From a virus, in the IMG/VR virus record IMGVR_UViG_3300034072_001021, positions 186,001 to 250,000 of that record: a stretch of DNA of 64,000 nucleotides; one strand, given 5' to 3'. This document shows positions 48,776 to 55,452 of this stretch, one piece after another (position 1 is the first letter of the stretch; each line of letters opens with the position of its first letter). Both the position numbers and the translations under genes were made by a program. The notes under the pieces were generated by a model. It was given only the letters and a program-made list of their open reading frames with translations, ran no database searches and was not told where the DNA came from.

Positions 48776-49516
48776 ATGTACAACCAAAACGAATTTGAGA
48801 TCAACGAACACGGTAACGTGATCGTGACCCTTGAAGAAGGCGCAGAAGTGAACTACGGTCGTCTGCGACTCATCACTTCTGAGTCAGGCCGGATGCTGGT
48901 TACGGATCTTCGTAACTATGGTGACGTAGTGGAGATCTTCGGATCTGAAAGCCTGTCTATGGAACTGTTCGATGGGCGCGCCAACTTCAAACTGACTATC
49001 CAGGTCGGTGATGAAGGGTTGGCGGGTACCTTCCGTTTCTGGCCAGTGGTCAATGAAGACGTCGATCCTCTCTGCCGACTGTTTGCTGTGCAAACAGGTA
49101 AGCGAGTGACGGTCGAATCGATGGCAAGGATTCTTGCTGCGTACGAAGGCTGGGATCGTGGACAGGAAAGTGTGGAGAAGTCACATGGACTCGACAACTA
49201 TTACGAAGGAATCGACCCCGACGTAATTGAAGCTACCACCTGGCCACGCATCGAGATGACATTCGACCTGGCTAAAGCGATCCTTGCCGAAAGCATCCGT
49301 GATGAACTTCGCGATCATGCATTCGGTGATAAGGAACTCTACTGGCGCAATAAGTACGGTCATCTCATAGCCACTGGCTATTACGGTCGAGATTCTACTG
49401 ACTGTGCCATGGCCGGGTTTGATGTTCATTTCGATGGTGTCGAAGCTCGCGAGTTAGTGGGTCTTGGTACGTTGGGAGACGTTGAACGCAATGATTCGTT
49501 GGATGACAACGAGTAA
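48776..49516 (+). CDS. Hypothetical protein, 246 aa
   Basis: AAGGAGA before ATG 48776. Acidic, beta-rich N-terminal half (VIVTLEEGAEVNYGRLRLIT, FKLTIQVGDEGLAGTFRF) and helical C-terminal half. No membrane segment. The gene stands alone between its own promoter-like repeat and a hairpin. Function unknown; an early role is suggested only by the promoter type. Confidence 0.75.
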   Translation: MYNQNEFEINEHGNVIVTLEEGAEVNYGRLRLITSESGRMLVTDLRNYGDVVEIFGSESLSMELFDGRANFKLTIQVGDEGLAGTFRFWPVVNEDVDPLCRLFAVQTGKRVTVESMARILAAYEGWDRGQESVEKSHGLDNYYEGIDPDVIEATTWPRIEMTFDLAKAILAESIRDELRDHAFGDKELYWRNKYGHLIATGYYGRDSTDCAMAGFDVHFDGVEARELVGLGTLGDVERNDSLDDNE

Positions 49517-49524
49517 GTAATAAC

Positions 49525-49546
49525 TCGGGGTCGATATCGACCCCGA
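49525..49546 (+). terminator. Hairpin after 48776 gene
   Basis: A 10-bp perfect inverted repeat (49525-49534 with 49537-49546); no T-run, so it may be a weak terminator or an mRNA end stabiliser. Confidence 0.55.
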
Positions 49547-49571
49547 TTACCCTTAGACCTGAGGAGGTCAC

Positions 49572-49979
49572 ATGTCTCAACAAGCAATTATCTATGCACA
49601 GGCTCTTAACTTCACATGCACAATCGAAGATAAGAAAGTGTTCATTACTGCACTGGCGTTCTCGCTGTGCATTTTGTTGATCAGTATGCTCGCGACATCC
49701 TATTGGAAAGGCACCCCTAAAGGTGCTTTCAGTCGCATCAACCTGATCACCATGTTCTTCTGTATCCTTGGCACCGGTTTCTACCTGCAAGACCAAGATC
49801 GGGTATGTGAGTTCGCTCTCATTAACGAGAAAGGCACATGGATGCAAAAGGATGTTCGTACGATGTTCAGGCCATTTGAAGGAGTTCAATTGATCCTGAT
49901 TTACGACGAGCATGACAAACGGTGGGTGGCAACACCACCTGTCGATAAACTCCTGATGTCTCCGACGAACGGTCGTTGA
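49572..49979 (+). CDS. Membrane protein with two transmembrane segments, 135 aa
   Basis: AGGAGG before ATG 49572. Residues 24-46 (VFITALAFSLCILLISMLAT and on) and 57-75 (INLITMFFCILGTGFYLQD) are membrane segments; the C-terminal 55 residues are soluble. Small two-span proteins of phages include spanins, anti-holins and superinfection-exclusion proteins; none can be chosen. The end of the gene overlaps a host-like promoter. Confidence 0.72.
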   Translation: MSQQAIIYAQALNFTCTIEDKKVFITALAFSLCILLISMLATSYWKGTPKGAFSRINLITMFFCILGTGFYLQDQDRVCEFALINEKGTWMQKDVRTMFRPFEGVQLILIYDEHDKRWVATPPVDKLLMSPTNGR

Positions 49980-50003
49980 CAAGCAATGGAGTTGCTGTAA
50001 AAT
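49976..50003 (+). promoter_or_regulatory. Sigma70-like host promoter
   Basis: TTGACA at 49976-49981 and TAAAAT at 49998-50003 with a 16-base spacer. The -35 is a perfect match and the -10 has one difference from TATAAT. It overlaps the stop of the previous gene and reads toward 50058. Unusual in a phage with its own polymerases. Confidence 0.65.
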
Positions 50004-50007
50004 GGAG

Positions 50008-50033
50008 CATGGATGAGAATTATCTCATCCATG
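50008..50033 (+). promoter_or_regulatory. Palindrome at the expected transcription start
   Basis: An 11-bp perfect inverted repeat (50008-50018 with 50023-50033, ATTA loop), starting five bases after the -10 box. It could be a repressor operator or a 5' leader hairpin. Confidence 0.6.
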
Positions 50034-50057
50034 TAAAATCAATCTAACGGAGAAATT

Positions 50058-50264
50058 ATGAAGAATGGTAAAAAGAAGAACGGCAAAGCCGTAATCAAGG
50101 AAGAAAAACAAGTAGCTAAAAAGCTAGTGCGTAAGGTCAAGAAATTGATCGTCAAACACAAATGGAAGATAACCAAGTTTGCAGTGATGGGGGTTTACAG
50201 AAATTGGGACGTCATAGAACCGCAACTTGCAATATGGATGGAGGTCATCAAGACTCTGTTCTAA
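50058..50264 (+). CDS. Small very basic protein, 68 aa
   Basis: CGGAGAAA before the ATG. The first 35 residues are mostly Lys (KNGKKKNGKA, KKLVRKVKKLIVKHKW), and the rest is a hydrophobic-amphipathic helix (FAVMGVYRNWDVIEPQLAIW). It may bind nucleic acid or a membrane. It is the only gene between a host-type promoter with a palindrome and a strong terminator, so it is expressed on its own, perhaps by host RNA polymerase. Confidence 0.75.
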   Translation: MKNGKKKNGKAVIKEEKQVAKKLVRKVKKLIVKHKWKITKFAVMGVYRNWDVIEPQLAIWMEVIKTLF

Positions 50265-50279
50265 TGGAAACAACATAGT

Positions 50280-50334
50280 GACCACTGCAGAGGTTAGCGC
50301 CTCTGCAGTGGTCTACTGTGCTTTTTTCTTTTTT
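50280..50334. terminator. Strong terminator
   Basis: A 14-bp perfect stem (50280-50293 with 50300-50313), six-base loop, then CTTTTTTCTTTTTT. It separates convergent genes. Confidence 0.93.
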
Positions 50335-50335
50335 G

Positions 50336-52060
50336 TTACGCCACGTTTTTCAGTTCATCATTGAACAGTTCGAGCAGTTCGAAAGGATCAGGTGCCTTCA
50401 TGACTTCGGTCATGATCTCAATTGAGTTCACAGGCCCACCAGTCAAGTTAACACCCACCAACCGTTGTTTGCTAGGTGTCACACCTGCGATACGACACAC
50501 CTCGTACATGGTGGTCATCTTCGACAGGTTCATGATGATCTCGCCGTTTGGATACGTCGAACCGATGTCGGCGTCGGACGTATAACGACGTACGAAACTG
50601 TGCACGGTGGGGAGGTCCCTTACCATGCAAATGCCATTTCGTTCCACACTGTGCGTTGGTAGTGTGACGATCCACTCATCCTTACCCAGCAGCAGGTTAT
50701 CCAATTCATCGCTCATGCGATCGCTGAGAGTGCCTGCAACCATGCCATCCTTAAGCATGTCGAAGTAGAACGCATTGACGTTACGCTTCGGGTTGGAGTT
50801 GAAGATACTGTACTCGGACGACTCAGACAGAATACTGATCTGAGTGTTGAGGTCGGTGACCTTCTCATCCAGCATTTCCACACTAATACAGTCGTATACG
50901 TTATAGACTACGTAGTTGACTTTGTAGTCCTTCTGCATCTGCATGTGCCATTCGACACTACCAGGGTGCGCAGACGAATCACCAGTAGGGAAGTAGAGTT
51001 TGCCCCATTCCTCACCTAAGTTCTTCTTCAGGATTGCATCCAGAGCGTAGCTAGGCTCCTTACCCTTAGCACGACGGATATTACGGTAAACCGCAGCCGA
51101 GTCAATCCAGATGTGCGAGGACGGAGTATCGACCACATGCCAACGGTCGTACCATGCCAAGTTCTCTGACTTACCGTCAGCTTTCACTTTCTGGTCAGGA
51201 CCACGACGGTAATGGAAGTTACGGAACTCCCGTGGCACTGAAGGATCAGAGAAGACATCGGCCAGGTTGTAACCACCACGTTCCAGCTCACGGATCATGA
51301 CGGTCATGTCGAAGTCCATGTTCCAGAAGCTAACGAAGTCAGGCTTCCAGTCATGGCATCGATCGATACACCGCTTGATCATATCGCCACCAGACTTCAT
51401 GATGACGATCTCGAACTCCACGCCACGTGGTTTGACGATGTGACCTAGATACTGGTTCAGAGCGTTCTTGATGGTGTTGATCGGATCGGGAATACCTTCG
51501 ATCCAGGTATCAAGAATAGTCACAACCGCCTTGTTCTTGAACGTGACGGTCGAAATGATCACATCTTTACCGTCACCGTTCCACATGTCGGTTTCGGTGT
51601 CGAGTACGGCCACTTGGTTGTGCTTGAACAGACCTGGCCATTTCTCTTGATACTGGCGCTTGATCAGTGTTGCAGGAGAGATGTCGGCACCGTAGATGTA
51701 TTGATTACGGCACAGGGTCTTCAACTGCTGATTGGGGTTACCATATCCCAGGCGCTTGACGATGCTCTTGTTCAGATCGCGCTGAGTGCTTTCGCACTTC
51801 AGTAGACGATCTTCATACTCGACTTCTTTTTTGTCGGTATGGTTGCGGTATTTTTCTTTTGTGATCCAGAACGGCCGAGGGCGGTTCTTGTAGAAGCGTA
51901 GGCGTGGAACTGTAGTACCGTCTTTAAGGTGAACAATTTCCTTGACGGTTAGAAGGTCATCGGAGTCGTTGAGTGCATGTGTCGAGTAGATCGCGTGCTT
52001 ACATTCAATTCCCAAAATGTCCTCTTGGGAGATCTTTGGTGCAACCGATGTTTCAGACAT
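50336..52060 (-). CDS. Family B DNA polymerase, N-terminal half (exonuclease and motif A)
   Basis: 574 residues. Exo I is LDTET (D154, E156), Exo II is FWNMDFD (N247 to D251), and Exo III is YNVYD (Y386 to D390), so the proofreading 3'-5' exonuclease looks intact. Near the C terminus SDADIGSTYPN (D498, Y503, P504) is motif A of the palm (D-x2-S-L-Y-P in most family B enzymes). Motifs B and C are absent and are found on the plus-strand gene at 6915-9200, 41 kb away. Together they give one complete polymerase. AAAGGAAC before the ATG. Split between motif A and motif B means that both halves contribute to the catalytic site. Confidence 0.88.
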   Translation of the reverse strand: MSETSVAPKISQEDILGIECKHAIYSTHALNDSDDLLTVKEIVHLKDGTTVPRLRFYKNRPRPFWITKEKYRNHTDKKEVEYEDRLLKCESTQRDLNKSIVKRLGYGNPNQQLKTLCRNQYIYGADISPATLIKRQYQEKWPGLFKHNQVAVLDTETDMWNGDGKDVIISTVTFKNKAVVTILDTWIEGIPDPINTIKNALNQYLGHIVKPRGVEFEIVIMKSGGDMIKRCIDRCHDWKPDFVSFWNMDFDMTVMIRELERGGYNLADVFSDPSVPREFRNFHYRRGPDQKVKADGKSENLAWYDRWHVVDTPSSHIWIDSAAVYRNIRRAKGKEPSYALDAILKKNLGEEWGKLYFPTGDSSAHPGSVEWHMQMQKDYKVNYVVYNVYDCISVEMLDEKVTDLNTQISILSESSEYSIFNSNPKRNVNAFYFDMLKDGMVAGTLSDRMSDELDNLLLGKDEWIVTLPTHSVERNGICMVRDLPTVHSFVRRYTSDADIGSTYPNGEIIMNLSKMTTMYEVCRIAGVTPSKQRLVGVNLTGGPVNSIEIMTEVMKAPDPFELLELFNDELKNVA

Positions 52061-52187
52061 GTTCGTTCCTTTACAGAATTCTTTTCAGAGCTAAACCTCT
52101 AGGCAAATTATAATGCCGACCAGTAACAATTTACACCAATCTCTATGATTGGTCCTTACGCCACACCCTCCATAAAGAGATTCTGTC
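52061..52187. promoter_or_regulatory. Divergent promoter region
   Basis: 127 bases between the minus-strand polymerase half and the metallopeptidase gene. It contains AAATTATAATG on the plus strand and an ACCAATC...GATTGGT hairpin (about 52135-52153). It does not contain the ATACATTA box. Confidence 0.4.
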
Positions 52188-53519
52188 ATGAACAAAGCCC
52201 TTCAGGCATCGATGGAAGCCATCGATTTTCAGCGTAACTCTACGCTGATTAAAGAACTCGCCATGCAGTTCGATTCGGCAATGAAAAATCCGACCACCGA
52301 AGTCATCAAATCGATCGCTCCGGCTCTCGAGAAGATTGCGAACAAGCACACTGGCATGAAGTTCCGCTTCAACTTCGTTCGTGGCGACGGACACAATGCT
52401 TTCGTTATCCCGCCACAAGCTGACCAGGCCAACCCCATGCGCCCTGATGCAGTCGCTGAGCGTGTTCGTCGACTGGGTCGTCCTGCTTCTGAACAAGAAC
52501 TGTTCAAGGGCACTGTCGACATCAAGACGGGTAAGGTGAGCGGTATCTATTCCGAGATCCCGGTAGACATCTTCCTGGCTGTTGAATTCTTCAATGGTTC
52601 TCTGGGCCAGAATTTCAATGGCGAACACCTGGCTGCGATTACCGCCCATGAAATGGGTCATGGTTTCGGTTATTTGCGTTATCTCGGTCAGATGGTGATC
52701 AGTAACGTGGTGGTCGCCGAGATTGCCCGTCGTCAACACGAAGGTACCGACAACAAGATCGTGCAAGAAGTCGTCAAGGTAGCCGAACAGAAGACTGGCT
52801 GGCGCCTGCGTGATCTGGGCACTATCAATCGTGATACCGATCCTCTGGTCATCCAGCAGATCGTCATGGCAGGTATGGTCGAGAGCATTCGTTCCGAGAT
52901 GGGAACCAAGTTCTACGATCGTCGTGCGTTCGAGTTCACAGCTGATCAGTTCGTGGCTCGTCATGGCGGTGCTGCTCTCATCGTAGAAGCTCTCGATGCG
53001 CTGTACAAGTACTATCCGGGCGGCATTCGCGAATATCGCGGTCGTACGTCGAACATCATGGCGTCAATCACTGGCTACTGCATGTTGCTCGTCAGCACTC
53101 TGGGTACTGGCGTCGGTGTAGCTGCCATGGGTCTCATCAACCCAGTAGCGGGTGCCACACTGTTGATTTACAGTGTCCTGGGCGTCGTAGTCACACTCTT
53201 CGGTAACGTCGATGACGGTATCTATGACCCGATTCCCAAGCGATTCGCTGCCATGCGTCGTGAACTGATCGCTTCCTCCAAGGATCAGAACCTCACCACT
53301 GCTCAGCGCGCCGAAATCATTCGTCAGATCGAGTCTATCGACAACATCCTGGACAAGATGACGGACAAGTCCTACTTCGGTCCGCAACTCATCGGCGAAT
53401 GGCTGGTGGGTGTGTTCACAGGCCGTCCTGCTGAACAGAAGTTTCAACGTATGCTCGAAGAGCTGGTCAACAACCGCCTCTACGAAATGTCCAACAAACT
53501 CCAAGCTAAAACGGTGTAA
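52188..53519 (+). CDS. Membrane-anchored zinc metallopeptidase (M48-like)
   Basis: 443 residues. HEMGH at 154-158 is an HExxH zinc site, and EFTADQFVARHGG (E249, AD 252-253) supplies the third ligand in the manner of the M48/gluzincin families. Residues about 288-337 form a hydrophobic hairpin (two membrane segments: GYCMLLVSTLGTGVGVAAMG and ATLLIYSVLGVVVTLFG). The C-terminal 100 residues are helical. Similar proteins appear in phiKZ-like virions by my recollection; it may be carried in the head or tail and act on host envelope or phage proteins during entry. The next gene follows 2 bases later. Confidence 0.82.
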   Translation: MNKALQASMEAIDFQRNSTLIKELAMQFDSAMKNPTTEVIKSIAPALEKIANKHTGMKFRFNFVRGDGHNAFVIPPQADQANPMRPDAVAERVRRLGRPASEQELFKGTVDIKTGKVSGIYSEIPVDIFLAVEFFNGSLGQNFNGEHLAAITAHEMGHGFGYLRYLGQMVISNVVVAEIARRQHEGTDNKIVQEVVKVAEQKTGWRLRDLGTINRDTDPLVIQQIVMAGMVESIRSEMGTKFYDRRAFEFTADQFVARHGGAALIVEALDALYKYYPGGIREYRGRTSNIMASITGYCMLLVSTLGTGVGVAAMGLINPVAGATLLIYSVLGVVVTLFGNVDDGIYDPIPKRFAAMRRELIASSKDQNLTTAQRAEIIRQIESIDNILDKMTDKSYFGPQLIGEWLVGVFTGRPAEQKFQRMLEELVNNRLYEMSNKLQAKTV

Positions 53520-53521
53520 GC

Positions 53522-53956
53522 ATGAACATCCAGAAACTGCTGCAAATCCTCGATACCTGCGAGAAGCCCGAACTGCGTAAGGCTTTCCTGGAATCGACCC
53601 TGGCCATCGAGCTGGGCTACTCGGTGACCTTGCCTTCTTCCAAAGTGGAATCGGTGGTGGCTTATTTCGAGCAGTTCCATGCCGAAGCTGTCAAGCGTGT
53701 CATCGGCGAAATGAACGAGATGTATCCGATCGCCGTGAACGTGGTGTACAACATGGCTGTGGACGTGTTCCGCAACCGCTACGCCATCTGCCACGAGCCG
53801 ATGCTCCTGAGCTGTGAAGACATCGCCGCTCAACTGTCCCGCCCGGCCTTCGCTGCATCGGTAGATGCTGCACATGCTGAAGCTGTCCTGTGCAAGAACT
53901 CCTCGCTCCTGCGCAGTGACATCGGCCAGTTCATCCGCCGGTTCATCACTCAGTAA
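53522..53956 (+). CDS. Hypothetical helical protein, 144 aa
   Basis: Starts 2 bases after the metallopeptidase stop, so translation is probably coupled. All-helical with a few Cys; segments LLQILDTCEKPELRKAFLES and VEYFEQFHAEAVKRV type. Codons are more C-ending than in the upstream gene, which suggests a more abundant product, perhaps structural. Function unknown. Confidence 0.75.
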   Translation: MNIQKLLQILDTCEKPELRKAFLESTLAIELGYSVTLPSSKVESVVAYFEQFHAEAVKRVIGEMNEMYPIAVNVVYNMAVDVFRNRYAICHEPMLLSCEDIAAQLSRPAFAASVDAAHAEAVLCKNSSLLRSDIGQFIRRFITQ

Positions 53957-53965
53957 TAGCCGTGT

Positions 53966-53985
53966 AGGGGAGCTAAGGCTCCCCT
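53966..53985 (+). other. Intergenic hairpin
   Basis: An 8-bp GC stem (53966-53973 with 53978-53985) with TAAG loop and no T-run, between two virion-type genes. Confidence 0.5.
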
Positions 53986-54004
53986 GCCTATTTGGAGATT
54001 GTCA

Positions 54005-55414
54005 ATGGACATGGTTTCTGAAAGCGGTGCTATCACCGATGTGAATGAAATTGCTGCAGCACTAGGATTGACCCCGGAAGTGATCAAGGCCGAAGACGAA
54101 GCCGTTATGGCTACTTCGCTCGAAGATCTCCTCGAGGCAATCAACCAGACAGAGGAAATGGTTGCTGGTGAAGATGTCGATATCGACGTTCTTACTCCAG
54201 CCATGGAATCCATCCTCAATATCGCAAACGAAATCCAAGGCGCTGGCGCTATCTCCCGTGCTGACGCTATCACTCTTCGTCAGATGACCACTTCTCTCGA
54301 AGGGTTCCAGGATCTGTTTGCAACGATGCCGATGAACTCCTTCACCGAAATGCCATCGAAGGTAAACTTCGATGCATCGATGGAAGGCATCTTCGGTGAC
54401 ATCGGCCGCAAGATCGTAGAGTTCGTTAAAGCTATCGTTAAATGGCTGCGTGAACGTGCTAAGGCGTTCATCGGGTTTTTCCGGAGTAACCGCGTCAAGG
54501 TTAAACAGACCGAAGAAGCGGCAAAGAAAGTAGACGACGCGCTTGAGGCATCGGTTAAAGCAATGAAAGCCACTTCCAGCGAGATCGATGAGATTCTGGC
54601 AAGTGGTTTGTTCACTGCGTCTGCTAATGCTCAGGCTGCCGACAACATCAGCAAGACAGCTGAATCGCTCCGTGCACAACGTGCTCAGTTCGATGAACTC
54701 CGTCGTAAGCTCGGTGAGAAGAACGTTGGCGGCTGGGCAAACGGTGTTAAGGCCCGTACTCAGGCAAGTTCGTTCCAGCTCGATGTACCGATGTTGGCTA
54801 CATCCCTGGCATACGGTTCTCGTTCGGGTGGCGTTGCTCATGCGGTATTGTCCCTCCAACTCATCGCTATGAAACTTGGTCGCAATGCGATCGACTCGAC
54901 TAAGAACGACGTAGCGCCAGGGCTGATCGAGGACATCGTAGCTCTGGACAAGAAGCTGTTCGAAGAAAGCAAACTCACTAAACCAGACAACACAGTGGAC
55001 AGTGTGGCAAAAGCCATCAGGGACATTGTCTCTCGGCTACGTGAAGAAGCTGCTGATGTTGACGTGTTGACTGTAAGTGATCCGGAAAATGAAATCCGAA
55101 AAATCATCTCGTCTTTCAACACAGCTCAACTGTCCGGCAAAACAGACACCATGGGCAAAGCAGTTATCACTTCTTCTGAAGCAGCCAACAAGCGCATCAC
55201 TGCTCTTGAGGCAGAGATCATCAAGGCAAACAATGCTGGCGAGAAGCTGGTTGAAAACGATGAGCGGATTGTTCAAGTCCGTCGTCTGAAAACCATCGTC
55301 AAGTCATTCGAGGACGTTGAGTATATCTTCACTTCGATCATGGCGGCGTTTGCTAAGGTAACCACCATCGGTGGTAATCTGGCTAAGAACCCCGGTTCTG
55401 CAAAAGCAGCATAA
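54005..55414 (+). CDS. Head/inner-body-type virion protein with propeptide, 469 aa
   Basis: GGAGA sets ATG 54005. Residues 1-123 are acidic and helical (propeptide-like). An A-S-M-E site at 124-127 fits the S/A/G-x-E rule of the phiKZ prohead protease. It is followed by a basic amphipathic helix (GRKIVEFVKAIVKWLRERAK) and a long helical core with coiled-coil segments. The same layout, with A-S-Q-E at 126-129, is present in 62474-63715. In phiKZ a family of such cleaved proteins forms the inner body of the head. The assignment is by layout. Confidence 0.72.
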   Translation: MDMVSESGAITDVNEIAAALGLTPEVIKAEDEAVMATSLEDLLEAINQTEEMVAGEDVDIDVLTPAMESILNIANEIQGAGAISRADAITLRQMTTSLEGFQDLFATMPMNSFTEMPSKVNFDASMEGIFGDIGRKIVEFVKAIVKWLRERAKAFIGFFRSNRVKVKQTEEAAKKVDDALEASVKAMKATSSEIDEILASGLFTASANAQAADNISKTAESLRAQRAQFDELRRKLGEKNVGGWANGVKARTQASSFQLDVPMLATSLAYGSRSGGVAHAVLSLQLIAMKLGRNAIDSTKNDVAPGLIEDIVALDKKLFEESKLTKPDNTVDSVAKAIRDIVSRLREEAADVDVLTVSDPENEIRKIISSFNTAQLSGKTDTMGKAVITSSEAANKRITALEAEIIKANNAGEKLVENDERIVQVRRLKTIVKSFEDVEYIFTSIMAAFAKVTTIGGNLAKNPGSAKAA

Positions 55415-55416
55415 AG

Positions 55417-55450
55417 GCATAGAGAGCAGCCCTAGGGCTGCTCTCTATGC
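55417..55450. terminator. Bidirectional terminator hairpin
   Basis: A 15-bp perfect stem (55417-55431 with 55436-55450), CTAG loop, GCATAGAG base, between convergent genes. Confidence 0.85.
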
Positions 55451-55452
55451 TG

